Shown here one piece after another: positions 25,186 through 32,940 of a DNA stretch of 64,000 nt. The stretch's first letter is position 1. Each line of letters opens with the position of its first letter. The position numbers were made by a program, and so were the translations under genes. This DNA comes from DATLNF01 sp963765815 (GTDB taxonomy: Bacteria; Actinomycetota; Actinomycetes; BP-191), in the NCBI GenBank assembly GCA_963765815.1, contig CAVXXT010000008.1, positions 248,001 to 312,000 on the forward strand, in the 5' to 3' direction. The notes under the pieces are model-generated. The model ran no database searches, was not told the DNA's origin, and saw only the letters and a list, made by a program, of their open reading frames with translations.

Positions 25186-26154
25186 ATGCTCGTCGGCATG
25201 AGACGTCTCCTCGCCCGGCTCGCGCCGGTCCTCGCCCTGACCGCGATGCTCGGCGTCGTCGGCACCGCGCCGGCCAGCGCCGGCGTCGCCCCGCCGAAGG
25301 GCCGCAGCGACCTGCCCGGCGGCGGGTTCACCGGCCTCGGCACCTGGGTCGACGCCTACGACTTCAGCCGCGAGTACGCCGAGCCAGCCACCCCCACCGT
25401 CACGCCGGAGCACGTCGACGTCATGTGGCAGGCGGGCGTGAAGACGATCTACCTGCAGGCGGCGAAATTCGGCGACAAGACCCCGGCCGGCCGCGACATC
25501 CTCAGCCCCGACCTGGTCGGCGCGATCCTCGGCCGCGCGCACTACCGCGGCATGCGCGTGGTCGCGTGGTACCTGCCGAGCTTCGGCGACGTCAGCGCCG
25601 ACGTACGCCGGTTCGTCGCGATGCGCGACTTCCGCGACAAGGGCGGCCAGCGCTTCGACGCGATCGGCGTCGACATCGAGTGGCGCGGCGACGTGCCCAA
25701 CCACGACACCCGCAACGCGCGCCTCGTCGATCTGACCAAGCGCGTGCGCGCGGCGATCCCCAACATCCCGCTCAGCGCGATCGTCCTGCCGCCGGTGGTG
25801 ACCGACGTCATCAACCAGCAGTACTGGCCGCGGTTCCCGTGGACGACGCTGCGGCCGTACTACGACGTGTGGCAGCCGATGAGCTACTACACCAACCGCA
25901 AGGCCGGGACGCAGTGGCGCAGCGCCTACACCTACACCTACGAGAACATCCGGCTGACCCGCAAGCACCTCAACCAGCCCTACGCGCCGGTCAGCGTCGC
26001 CGGCGGGATCGGCGACAAGTCCACCGAGACCGACTACCGCGAGTTCATCCGCGGGTCGAAGGCGCAGCACGCGATCGGCGCGAGCATCTACGACTGGCGG
26101 ACGACGGCGTCGTCGGCGTACCCGACCCTGCGCACCGCCCCCACCCGCTGGTAA
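25186..26154 (+). CDS. Secreted TIM-barrel, glycoside-hydrolase-like protein (322 aa)
   Basis: The signal peptide (LLARLAPVLALTAMLGVVGT, then APASA) starts from ATG 25186, which follows GGGAGGA by 5 bases. A GTG at 25141 could give a longer form. The mature protein has the strand-by-strand look of a (beta/alpha)8 barrel: VKTIYLQAAKF, MRVVAWYLPSF, FDAIGVDIEWRGD (an acidic strand end typical of glycoside hydrolases), PLSAIVLPPVV and VWQPMSYYTNR. The exact family is not recognised. It may act on cell-surface or environmental glycan. Confidence 0.7.
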   Translation: MLVGMRRLLARLAPVLALTAMLGVVGTAPASAGVAPPKGRSDLPGGGFTGLGTWVDAYDFSREYAEPATPTVTPEHVDVMWQAGVKTIYLQAAKFGDKTPAGRDILSPDLVGAILGRAHYRGMRVVAWYLPSFGDVSADVRRFVAMRDFRDKGGQRFDAIGVDIEWRGDVPNHDTRNARLVDLTKRVRAAIPNIPLSAIVLPPVVTDVINQQYWPRFPWTTLRPYYDVWQPMSYYTNRKAGTQWRSAYTYTYENIRLTRKHLNQPYAPVSVAGGIGDKSTETDYREFIRGSKAQHAIGASIYDWRTTASSAYPTLRTAPTRW

Positions 26155-26435
26155 GCGCCGCCACCCACCCGCTCCTCTCGCGATGATCATGGAGAAACCG
26201 ATCGTTTCGGCCCTTTGAATCGATCGGTTTCTGCAGTCTCGTCTGCTCGGGTGGCTCAGTCCGTGCAGATTTTCTCGTACGCCGACCCGTAGTGCCGCGG
26301 TTCGGGCCGTGACCGACCGTATTACCGCCATTCGGCGGATTGCAGTCGCGGTGTCACAACTCCAAGATCGCCGGATGCCCGGAAGATCCTGGGCGCCTTG
26401 CCGGGAGGGGGTCCCGGTCGATCAGGGGGTTCTTT
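26155..26435. other. 281-bp intergenic region with a hairpin
   Basis: A perfect 12-bp inverted repeat occupies 26193-26232. The rest is noticeably less GC-rich than the surroundings and leads to the ribosome-binding site AGGGGG before GTG 26436. Confidence 0.5.
26193..26232. repeat. Perfect inverted repeat AGAAACCGATCG / CGATCGGTTTCT
   Basis: Arms 26193-26204 and 26221-26232 with a 16-base loop. It may end transcription of the secreted hydrolase-like gene 38 bp upstream, but no U tract follows, so a binding site is equally possible. Confidence 0.55.
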
Positions 26436-26906
26436 GTGATCCAGCTGTCCCGCTTCTCACGCGTTGCCGCCCGACTCGCAGTAGGCGCGGCGATGACCGC
26501 CAGCCTTGCTGCAACGGGCGGCGGCGTCGCTCAGGCAACGCACCAGTGCCTGACCTACGGTGGCACGGGTGCGTGCGTTACCCACGACGACACGATCGGC
26601 GGCGGCACCAGCATCCCGATCACCTGGGAGCAGGAGGAGCTCTGCTACCTCATCGACTGCCTGGAGAACGGCGAGACGATCGCAACGATCCCCGCGCCAA
26701 TTCCCACGGTGCCGGTTCCGGGCGTTCAGCTGGTGGGCGTTGGGGTGCCCAACTACATCAACGACCGGTACGTCGACTGCATTGTCGGAAGCCTGACGTA
26801 TGTCCCCGACACGAGCCCGCCGAAGCACGTGACGGACCACGCTGAGTGGCTGACAGGCGGCATGCTCGACTGGTGCCGTTACTACGCGGAGAACCCCTGG
26901 GGGTAG
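26436..26906 (+). CDS. Orphan secreted six-cysteine protein (156 aa)
   Basis: The GTG start follows AGGGGG by about 6 bases. The N-terminus is a signal peptide (RVAARLAVGAAMTASLAATG, cleavage near VAQA-THQC). The mature part of about 120 residues has exactly six Cys (contexts HQC, GAC, ELC, IDC, VDC, DWC), as expected for three disulfides, and a central Pro/Val-rich stretch. I recognise no family. The base composition is less extreme than neighbouring genes, consistent with recent acquisition. A strong terminator follows directly. Confidence 0.6.
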   Translation: MIQLSRFSRVAARLAVGAAMTASLAATGGGVAQATHQCLTYGGTGACVTHDDTIGGGTSIPITWEQEELCYLIDCLENGETIATIPAPIPTVPVPGVQLVGVGVPNYINDRYVDCIVGSLTYVPDTSPPKHVTDHAEWLTGGMLDWCRYYAENPWG

Positions 26907-26915
26907 AGCCCTACC

Positions 26916-26963
26916 AGAGCCGCCCCCGCTGGAACTTTGAGTGGCCCGGACGGGGGCGGCTCT
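26916..26963. terminator. Strong hairpin terminator
   Basis: AGAGCCGCCCCCG (26916-26928) pairs perfectly with CGGGGGCGGCTCT (26951-26963). It lies 10 bp after the six-cysteine gene and downstream of the convergent aminotransferase gene, so it can serve both. Confidence 0.75.
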
Positions 26964-27039
26964 GTCCCACCAGGTCTTGGCGCAGTATCTGAAGCGCTTG
27001 CGCTGGTAGGGAGTAGTGCGGAGGAGTCTCTTACTGTGC

Positions 27040-27894
27040 TCAGCCCACGGCGATCTGCTCGTACGCCGCGCGCAGCGCGTCGGTGACCGAGCCGACCGTT
27101 CCTTCGCCGACCGGCAGGCCGTCGAGGCTGAGCACCGGCGCGACCCCGCGCACCGATGACGTGAGCATCACCTCGTCGGCGTCGCGGAGCTCGTCGACGT
27201 ACGCCGACCGCACCTCCACGGCGATCCCGTCCAGACCGGCCCGGGCGACCAGCGCGTCGAGCGTCGTACCCCGGAGCACTCCGACCTCCTCGGCCGGCGG
27301 CGTGACCACGACGCCGTCGCGCACCCACGCGACGTTGGCGGTCGGCGCCTCCAGCACGACGCCGTCGACGTCGACCCAGATCGCGTCGTCGAAGCCGCGC
27401 GCCTGCGCCTCGCGCAGGGCGGCCATGTTCACGGCGTACGACGTGGTCTTCACCCCGCCGAGCAGCCACGGCGACGCCGCCCGCGCCGCGGACGAAACGC
27501 CGAGGCTCAGCGTCACCGCGTGCACGCCCTCCTCGCGACCGCGGACGGTGGCCTCGGGTACGGCGGACACCGCGGCGAAGGCGAGCGGAGCGCCACCCTC
27601 TGGCCCGCGGGTGCAGAGCAGCTTGAGCAGCCCGTCGGAGATGCCGCCCGCCGAGATCACGGCGGCCGCCGCGGCAGTCCACTCGGCCCGGTCCGGCACC
27701 GCGATGCTCGTCCGCAGCGCGCCCCGGGCCATCCGCTCGAGGTGGGCGTCGAGCAGCACCGCCCGCGCGCCCTGGACCCGGACTGTCTCGAACAGCCCGT
27801 CGCCGCGCTGGACCCCGGCGTCGTCGGCCGCGATCACCGGCGCAGCGGGGTCGACGAGGCCGCGGCCGAGCACGTAGAGAGAGAGCGTCGCCAC
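27040..27894 (-). CDS. Aminotransferase class IV, aminodeoxychorismate lyase/BCAT-like (284 aa)
   Basis: PLP fold-type IV enzyme. RGDGLFETVRVQGARAVLLDAH is the N-terminal family signature, and the PLP Lys lies in GGVKTTSYAVNMAAL. VLEAPTANVAWVRDG and EEVGVLRGTTLDAL complete the cofactor pocket. 4-Amino-4-deoxychorismate lyase (folate pathway) is the best guess; a branched-chain or D-amino-acid aminotransferase cannot be excluded. The GTG at 27892-27894 is preferred because TAGGGT lies 7 bases upstream; GTG 27901-27903 would add three residues but lies partly in that box. Confidence 0.82.
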   Translation of the reverse strand: MATLSLYVLGRGLVDPAAPVIAADDAGVQRGDGLFETVRVQGARAVLLDAHLERMARGALRTSIAVPDRAEWTAAAAAVISAGGISDGLLKLLCTRGPEGGAPLAFAAVSAVPEATVRGREEGVHAVTLSLGVSSAARAASPWLLGGVKTTSYAVNMAALREAQARGFDDAIWVDVDGVVLEAPTANVAWVRDGVVVTPPAEEVGVLRGTTLDALVARAGLDGIAVEVRSAYVDELRDADEVMLTSSVRGVAPVLSLDGLPVGEGTVGSVTDALRAAYEQIAVG

Positions 27895-27901
27895 GGACGG
27901 C

Positions 27902-27907
27902 ACCCTA
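27902..27907 (-). promoter_or_regulatory. Leaderless -10 box TAGGGT
   Basis: On the minus strand TAGGGT is 7 bases before GTG 27894 and fits the spacing of other leaderless genes here. Confidence 0.45.
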
Positions 27908-27972
27908 TGTGGGCCGGTGGACGTCCGATCGGTGCCGCACGGTGAGGACCGTGACCTCAGTCGCCGTTGTCG

Positions 27973-28426
27973 TCAGGAGTCGGTCGCGTCGACCTCGTCG
28001 ATGAGGAAGCGGGCGATGCCGCGGACGTACGCGCTGAACGTGTCGACGGCCGCTGGAATCGCGGCGGCCACCCGATCGAGGTCGATGTCGCCGTACTCGT
28101 GCACCAGCACGTTGCGCATGCCCGCCGCGGCAAGCAGTGCGGGCAGGAGGCCGGGGTCGATGGCGCCCGCCTCCGCGGCCAACGAGAACCCGTCCCGATA
28201 GCTCGCAGCGGCCCGACCGAGGCGAGCCGCGCTGAGGTGGCTGTTCACGCTCGACGCCACCGCGACCAGCTGGGTGAGGATCCACAGGGTGGAGTGGCGC
28301 ACGTCGGCGTCGGACTCGAGGTCGGTCGACCGTGACATCGGCGTGTCGCGCCAGGTAGGACACGAGGTCCTCGATGTGGGCCAGCCGCTGGCGCACCACA
28401 TCAGGGTCGAGGGAGCGCGGCGTCAC
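27973..28426 (-). pseudogene. hepT: HepT-like HEPN toxin, apparent +1 frameshift near 28322-28332
   Basis: The N-terminus in one frame (SLDPDVVRQRLAHIEDLVSY, then LARHADVTVD) and the remainder in another frame (LESDADVRHSTLWILTQLVA ... MRNVLVHEYGDIDLDRV) together make one HEPN protein of about 150 residues. The RNase motif R-x4-H-x-Y is present as RNVLVHEY. Removing one base in the GACCGAC stretch restores a single frame; the 454-nt span is one over a multiple of three. The GTG start overlaps the stop of the upstream nucleotidyltransferase gene. Known HepT proteins are RNases silenced by their MNT partner. Inactivated toxin or sequencing error are both possible. Confidence 0.75.
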
Positions 28427-28857
28427 CGGCCGGCCATCGTGGCGAGGGAGAACGCGCGCAGATGCGCGGTGTCGAGCTCCATGCCGAGTGCGACCATCTG
28501 GGCGCGTGCGTACGCGCCGGGCTGGGACTCGAACAGCGGTACCGCGCTGGGACCGAGGGCTCGAGCGCGCGCGACGATCGAGGCCCGGCCGATGTCCATG
28601 ACGTCCACCTCGGCGTCGAGGCGGAGGAGGGCCACCAGCTCGCTGCCGAACGCGACGACATCTCCGCCGACCCCGAACTCGAACCCGACTGCGACGTCGA
28701 GGTCCCGCGGGGCGGGTTCAGGGGTGACCGCGCTCCCGAACAGCGAGAGGACGCGCACCCGATGGCGACGGCAGAGGTCGTCGAGCAGACCGCTCGATGC
28801 TGCGCCGAGCAAGGCTTCCCTGGCCCCGAGCACCCGCTCCGGACCGGTCAGCTCCAT
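28423..28857 (-). CDS. mntA: MNT-type nucleotidyltransferase antitoxin (144 aa)
   Basis: Minimal nucleotidyltransferase: G41-S42 in LSLFGSAV, D52 and D54 in RDLDVAV, and a third acidic residue, D85, in EVDVMDI. In characterised MNT-HEPN (type VII) pairs this enzyme adenylylates a Tyr next to the HEPN active site and blocks the toxin. An N-terminal extension of about 30 residues precedes the fold. The ATG is 6 bases after TATCAT, so the operon is probably leaderless. It overlaps hepT by GTGA. Confidence 0.85.
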   Translation of the reverse strand: MELTGPERVLGAREALLGAASSGLLDDLCRRHRVRVLSLFGSAVTPEPAPRDLDVAVGFEFGVGGDVVAFGSELVALLRLDAEVDVMDIGRASIVARARALGPSAVPLFESQPGAYARAQMVALGMELDTAHLRAFSLATMAGR

Positions 28858-28863
28858 GCGGCG

Positions 28864-28869
28864 ATGATA
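28864..28869 (-). promoter_or_regulatory. Leaderless -10 box TATCAT
   Basis: On the minus strand TATCAT is 6 bases before ATG 28857 of the MNT gene. Confidence 0.5.
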
Positions 28870-28915
28870 CGGCGGGACGCGATCCTTCTCCGGAGCTCGG
28901 CACGCTCTGGACAGG

Positions 28916-28940
28916 TGTGCATGCTACTGTATGTGCATGC
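28916..28940 (+). promoter_or_regulatory. VapB promoter with paired GCATGC operators
   Basis: TGTGCATGC occurs at 28916-28924 and again at 28932-28940, each containing the palindrome GCATGC, 16 bases apart. The -10 box TACTGT (28925-28930) lies between them, 6 bases before ATG 28937. This is the arrangement expected for autorepression by a ribbon-helix-helix antitoxin. Confidence 0.6.
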
Positions 28941-29191
28941 CACACTTGAGCCACCGGATGCAGATCCTGCTGGACGAGGGCCGCTACGCGCGGCTCGACC
29001 GGCAGGCTCGCAAGCGGGGTACGTCGATCGCCGTGCTCGTCCGCGAAGCGATTGACGCCACGTATCCCGCGGACGAGATGACCCGGGCCCAGGCGGCGGC
29101 CGACTTCCTCGCCCGGCCGCCGATCGACCTGCCGGACTGGCCGGAGCTCAAAGCGGAGATAGAGGACGCCATGCTGCGAGGTCTCGAGTAG
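28937..29191 (+). CDS. vapB: Ribbon-helix-helix antitoxin VapB (84 aa)
   Basis: HRMQILLDEGRYARLDRQAR followed by GTSIAVLVREAID is a CopG/MetJ-type ribbon-helix-helix DNA-binding domain. The C-terminal tail (ADFLARPPIDLPDWPELKAE) is the expected toxin-binding extension. ATG 28937 is preferred over ATG 28931 because TACTGT is exactly 6 bases upstream. The stop TAG abuts the toxin ATG. It probably represses its own promoter through the two GCATGC sites. Confidence 0.85.
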   Translation: MPHLSHRMQILLDEGRYARLDRQARKRGTSIAVLVREAIDATYPADEMTRAQAAADFLARPPIDLPDWPELKAEIEDAMLRGLE

Positions 29192-29725
29192 ATGGACCGG
29201 TGCCTCGTCGACACCGCGATCTTCGTGTACGCCCGCGGTCGGGACCATCCCTACCGGTCGGCGTGCCGGTCGTTGGTTGACCGGGCGGCGAGTAGGCGTC
29301 CGCGTTTCGACGCGAGCGTCGAGATGGTCCAGGAGTACCTCCACCTCGTGTTGCGCCGCGGCGGGCCTCGCGACGACGCACTCGCTGAGGCGCATGAGGT
29401 CGCCTCGGTGTGCGAGCTGCACCCGTTCGACACCGAGGTCCTCGCGCGCGTCACCGCATTGCTCGGGGAGTACCCGTTCCTCGGCGAGCGGGACGCCGTG
29501 CACGCCGCGACGGCGCTCGAGCACGGGATCGACGTGGTCCTCAGCACCGATCGCGTCTTCGACCGGATCGCCGGCCTTCGCCGCCTCGACCCGCTCGCCG
29601 CCATCGCTGAGCTGAGGCCCGGCGTCGATGTCGTGGGTGCGCCACACCTGGCTAGCGGCACGCCTGTGGATATGTCACCGGATACCGGTAGGAATCCGCC
29701 GGACGAAGGCGAAGATTCGGACTAG
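29192..29725 (+). CDS. vapC: PIN-domain toxin VapC (177 aa)
   Basis: PIN-domain RNase. Acidic residues: D7 (CLVDTAIFVY), E48 (EMVQEYLHL), D101 (ERDAVHAATAL) and D120 (LSTDRVFD), the metal-binding set of VapC toxins. Most VapC proteins are about 130 residues; here a further 40 residues (after AELRPGVDVV) form a polar, probably disordered tail ending DEGEDSD. Immediately follows vapB. The toxin presumably cleaves a structured RNA such as a tRNA. Confidence 0.87.
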   Translation: MDRCLVDTAIFVYARGRDHPYRSACRSLVDRAASRRPRFDASVEMVQEYLHLVLRRGGPRDDALAEAHEVASVCELHPFDTEVLARVTALLGEYPFLGERDAVHAATALEHGIDVVLSTDRVFDRIAGLRRLDPLAAIAELRPGVDVVGAPHLASGTPVDMSPDTGRNPPDEGEDSD

Positions 29726-29766
29726 TCGAACCATCTCAGCCTCCCAGAGATCGACGACTGCGCCGC

Positions 29767-29772
29767 TAGTCT
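29767..29772 (+). promoter_or_regulatory. Possible -10 box TAGTCT
   Basis: The same hexamer occurs before the gene at 41528. It would give a leader of about 68 bases before the ATG at 29847, with AGGAG at 29838-29842 as ribosome-binding site. Confidence 0.3.
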
Positions 29773-29846
29773 GGCGTCCAATACGTATAGCCCCGCTACG
29801 CCGTTTGCCGTCCCAGCACGCCTTCGATCAGCCCTCCAGGAGCGTC

Positions 29847-32800
29847 ATGTCCCGCACGCGCCTCTTTCGTCGACTTGCTTCCGGCGGTATAGCGACCGCA
29901 CTCAGCGCAGTCGGCCTCACCGCCGCTTTCGTCGCCCCGGCCCAGGCGAATATTCACGACGTGACTCCGTCGTTTGCGTTCAACAACACCGACAACGTCG
30001 TGATTGCGTTCACGCCTGACGAGTCGTTCGTCGGCCTCCCAACCCCCTCGACGCCGCTCGTGAACACGCGGCAGTACCGCGTGCTTCTCACCCGCCAAGG
30101 CAACCCGATCCCGCCGTCCGCGTGTCAGTCGCCACCGACCTCGCCCGACACGGCCTGCAACAGCGCGCACAACACCATCGTCGGCACCCTGCTGGCGGAG
30201 ACCGGCGATGGGCAGGACCCCACAGACAACACGTTCTACGCTGAGTTCGACTTCAATACCGGGCCTGGAGCGGCCCCCGGCCCGGCCAACCCCGGGATCT
30301 ACGATCTCTTCTTCGAGGAGACCCAGGCCAACGGTCTGGGCGGAACCACCAAGGTCACCGACTCGTGCAACGCGTGCTTCGTTGTGCTCAGCGGCGCGCC
30401 GCTCGCGCTGACCAACACCTCGCTTCCCAACGCGCGGCCCGGCACCACGATCTCGCCGTTCACCCTCAACGGCGACGGCTTCTCCCGTGGCACCGGTATC
30501 GAGGTGCTTTTCGGTGGCTCGGTTGACCCGACGGTCAGGCTCTACAACCAGGACCTCAACTCGAGCAGCGCTGACCCCAACCCGGACACCGGAAAGCAGA
30601 TGACCAAGGAGCTCGAGGTTCTCGCCAGCGCTCCGGGCGGCGAGCGCGACTTCCGGATCTTCAACACCGACGGCACGAGCATCGTCTGCGCGCGGTGCTT
30701 CACCGTCGACTCGCTGTTCGTCGATGCCGTGAACCCCCTCGCAGTTGACAACCGTGGCCTGCGGCGCATTGCGATCACTGGCCGCCGCATCCAGTCCGGC
30801 GCGACGGCCTCCCTGATCAGGTTCCCGACATTGGCGGGACAGCCGGACATTCCCGGTACCGACCTCATCCTTACCGACAACGGCACGATTCAGACGATCT
30901 CCGCGACGTTCGACATGACCGGAGCAGCCCCTGGAGAGCGTGCTTACCTGATCAAGGTCACCAACCCTGACGGCGGTATCGGCACCTGCCCGGGGAGCTG
31001 TCGGCTCTCTGTGGCCGGACTGGCTCCGACGGCCACTGCGGTCGAACCTCCTTCCCGTCCGGTCGGCACCGACGACGCGCCTGAGTCGCTCATCGGCACC
31101 AACTTGGCCCGTGGCGCGGCGATCACCTTCAGCAACGCCGGCGTCACCGCCGCGCCGGGCTCGGTCGTGTACGACTCGCCGACCAAGCTCAACTTCCTCG
31201 TCGACGTCGCGTCCAACGCCCCGACCGGCAAGGTCGACGTGACCGTGACCAACGCCGACGGCAAGGCGGCCGTCTGCACTGGCTGCTTCGAGGTCACCGC
31301 AGCCCCGGCTTCACCGGATCCGTCGACGTCGCCGACGAACCCGCCGGCCGAGGACAACGGCGTCTACACCCCGGTCAACCCGGCTCGCGTCCTCGACACG
31401 CGTGACGGCACGGGCGGCGTGCGCAGCCCGCTCGGGGCGGGCGAGTCCCGCGCGTTCCAGGTGACCGGCCAGGGCGGCGTGCCGGCAGGCGCCACCGCGG
31501 TGGTCTTCAACCTGACCGCGATCTCCCCGAGTGCGTCCGGCTTCCTCACCGCGTTCCCGACCGGCAGCAGCCGGCCCAACGCGTCCAACGTCAACTTCGT
31601 CCGTGGCGACGTCGTGGCCAACTTGGTCAAGGTGAAGGTCGGGACCGACGGCAAGGTCAGCCTGTTCAACAACTCGGGTACGACGAATGTCGCGGCCGAT
31701 GTCGTCGGCTACTACTCGAAGGCGTCCGGATCCGCGACCCCGAGCGAGTCGGCGGCGCCGAGCGCGTCCGCGTCGGGCTCTGCCGCTCCTTCGGCATCGG
31801 CGTCGGCCGCTCCGACCAGTGCGGCCCCCACCACCGCGCCGACGACGGCCGAGTCGCGCTACTCCGCGATCGTCCCGGTGCGGATCCTCGACACCCGTGA
31901 CGGCAACGGCGGCTCCAACCGCCCGATCGGCCCGGGCGAGTCGCGCGTCCTGCAGGTCACCGGCCGCGCAGGTGTCCCCGCCGACGCGACCGCGGTCGTG
32001 GTCAACCTGACGGCGATCACGCCCACCGCCTCCGGCTTCCTCACCGCGTTCCCGACCGGCACCACCAGGCCCGTCGCCTCGAACATCAACTTCCGCAACG
32101 GCCAGGTGATCGCCAACCTGGCGATCGTCCGGATCGGCGACGGCGGCAAGATCAGCATCTACAACAACTCCGGCGACACCAATGCCGCCGGCGACGTCGT
32201 GGGCTACTTCTCGCCGACCACCAACGCGGCGAGCTACACGCCGCTGCAGCCGCAGCGCATCCTCGACACCCGCGACGGCTCCAACAGCGTCGCGCGGCCG
32301 ATCGGGCCGGGCGAGTCGCGGTCCTTCCGGGTGACCGGCCTGGCCGGGGTGCCGACCAACGCCACGGCCGTGACGTTCAACCTCACCGCCATCGCGGGCA
32401 CCAACGCCGGCTTCCTCACCGCCTACCCGGCCGGCAGCGCCCGACCGCTCGCCTCGAACGTCAACTTCGTCCGTGGCGACGTGCGGCCCAACCTGGTAAT
32501 CGTCAAGGTCGGCAACGGCGGCCAGGTGACCCTGTTCAACAACTCCGGCAGCACGCACGCGGTCGCGGACATCGTCGGCTACTTCGGCACGTTCAACCCG
32601 TCGGCGACCCCGACGGCGTCGCCGAGCCCGAGTGCCTCGGTCTCTGCCACGTCGTCCGCGACTCCATCGACGTCCGCGACGTCGACTCCGTCGGCGAGCA
32701 CGTCCACCAGCACCACCGCCGCCCCGCTCATCCCGATCGCCATGCGCACCCCGGTCCAGCAGTCGAGGGCCGGCAGCAACGGCGCCCTGGCACTCGCGGC

Positions 32801-32876
32801 GTTCGCCTTCCTCGGCCTCGCGGCCGGGGCCGTCCGCCCGCGACGCACCGCACCGAAGTACGTCCGCAAGCACTGA
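29847..32876 (+). CDS. Large secreted protein: IPT-like CxxC repeats, three VLDTR domains, C-terminal anchor (1009 aa)
   Basis: AGGAG precedes ATG 29847. A signal peptide ends near VAPAQA. Residues to about 490 form several IPT/TIG-like beta repeats, most closing with a Cys pair (CNACF, CARCF, CPGSC, CTGCF). Three copies of a ~120-residue domain (about 505-625, 670-790, 795-912) begin ARVLDTRDG or RILDTRDG and end ADVVGYY/F. Ser/Ala/Thr/Pro linkers separate them. The C-terminus is a hydrophobic stretch (LALAAFAFLGLAAGA) with a basic tail, suggesting membrane anchoring. The VLDTR domain is widespread in actinobacterial exoproteins but I know no function for it. Confidence 0.82.
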   Translation: MSRTRLFRRLASGGIATALSAVGLTAAFVAPAQANIHDVTPSFAFNNTDNVVIAFTPDESFVGLPTPSTPLVNTRQYRVLLTRQGNPIPPSACQSPPTSPDTACNSAHNTIVGTLLAETGDGQDPTDNTFYAEFDFNTGPGAAPGPANPGIYDLFFEETQANGLGGTTKVTDSCNACFVVLSGAPLALTNTSLPNARPGTTISPFTLNGDGFSRGTGIEVLFGGSVDPTVRLYNQDLNSSSADPNPDTGKQMTKELEVLASAPGGERDFRIFNTDGTSIVCARCFTVDSLFVDAVNPLAVDNRGLRRIAITGRRIQSGATASLIRFPTLAGQPDIPGTDLILTDNGTIQTISATFDMTGAAPGERAYLIKVTNPDGGIGTCPGSCRLSVAGLAPTATAVEPPSRPVGTDDAPESLIGTNLARGAAITFSNAGVTAAPGSVVYDSPTKLNFLVDVASNAPTGKVDVTVTNADGKAAVCTGCFEVTAAPASPDPSTSPTNPPAEDNGVYTPVNPARVLDTRDGTGGVRSPLGAGESRAFQVTGQGGVPAGATAVVFNLTAISPSASGFLTAFPTGSSRPNASNVNFVRGDVVANLVKVKVGTDGKVSLFNNSGTTNVAADVVGYYSKASGSATPSESAAPSASASGSAAPSASASAAPTSAAPTTAPTTAESRYSAIVPVRILDTRDGNGGSNRPIGPGESRVLQVTGRAGVPADATAVVVNLTAITPTASGFLTAFPTGTTRPVASNINFRNGQVIANLAIVRIGDGGKISIYNNSGDTNAAGDVVGYFSPTTNAASYTPLQPQRILDTRDGSNSVARPIGPGESRSFRVTGLAGVPTNATAVTFNLTAIAGTNAGFLTAYPAGSARPLASNVNFVRGDVRPNLVIVKVGNGGQVTLFNNSGSTHAVADIVGYFGTFNPSATPTASPSPSASVSATSSATPSTSATSTPSASTSTSTTAAPLIPIAMRTPVQQSRAGSNGALALAAFAFLGLAAGAVRPRRTAPKYVRKH

Positions 32877-32940
32877 GCTGAGCACGTCGTTCGATAGCGT
32901 CCCCGCCGCACGTCACCCGAAAGAGATCGAAGGAGCCAAC

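Noticed and set aside
27905..28426. A separate 173-residue protein in the hepT region
   Set aside because: After the first 34 residues it turns into Arg-rich nonsense; the HEPN core continues in another frame.
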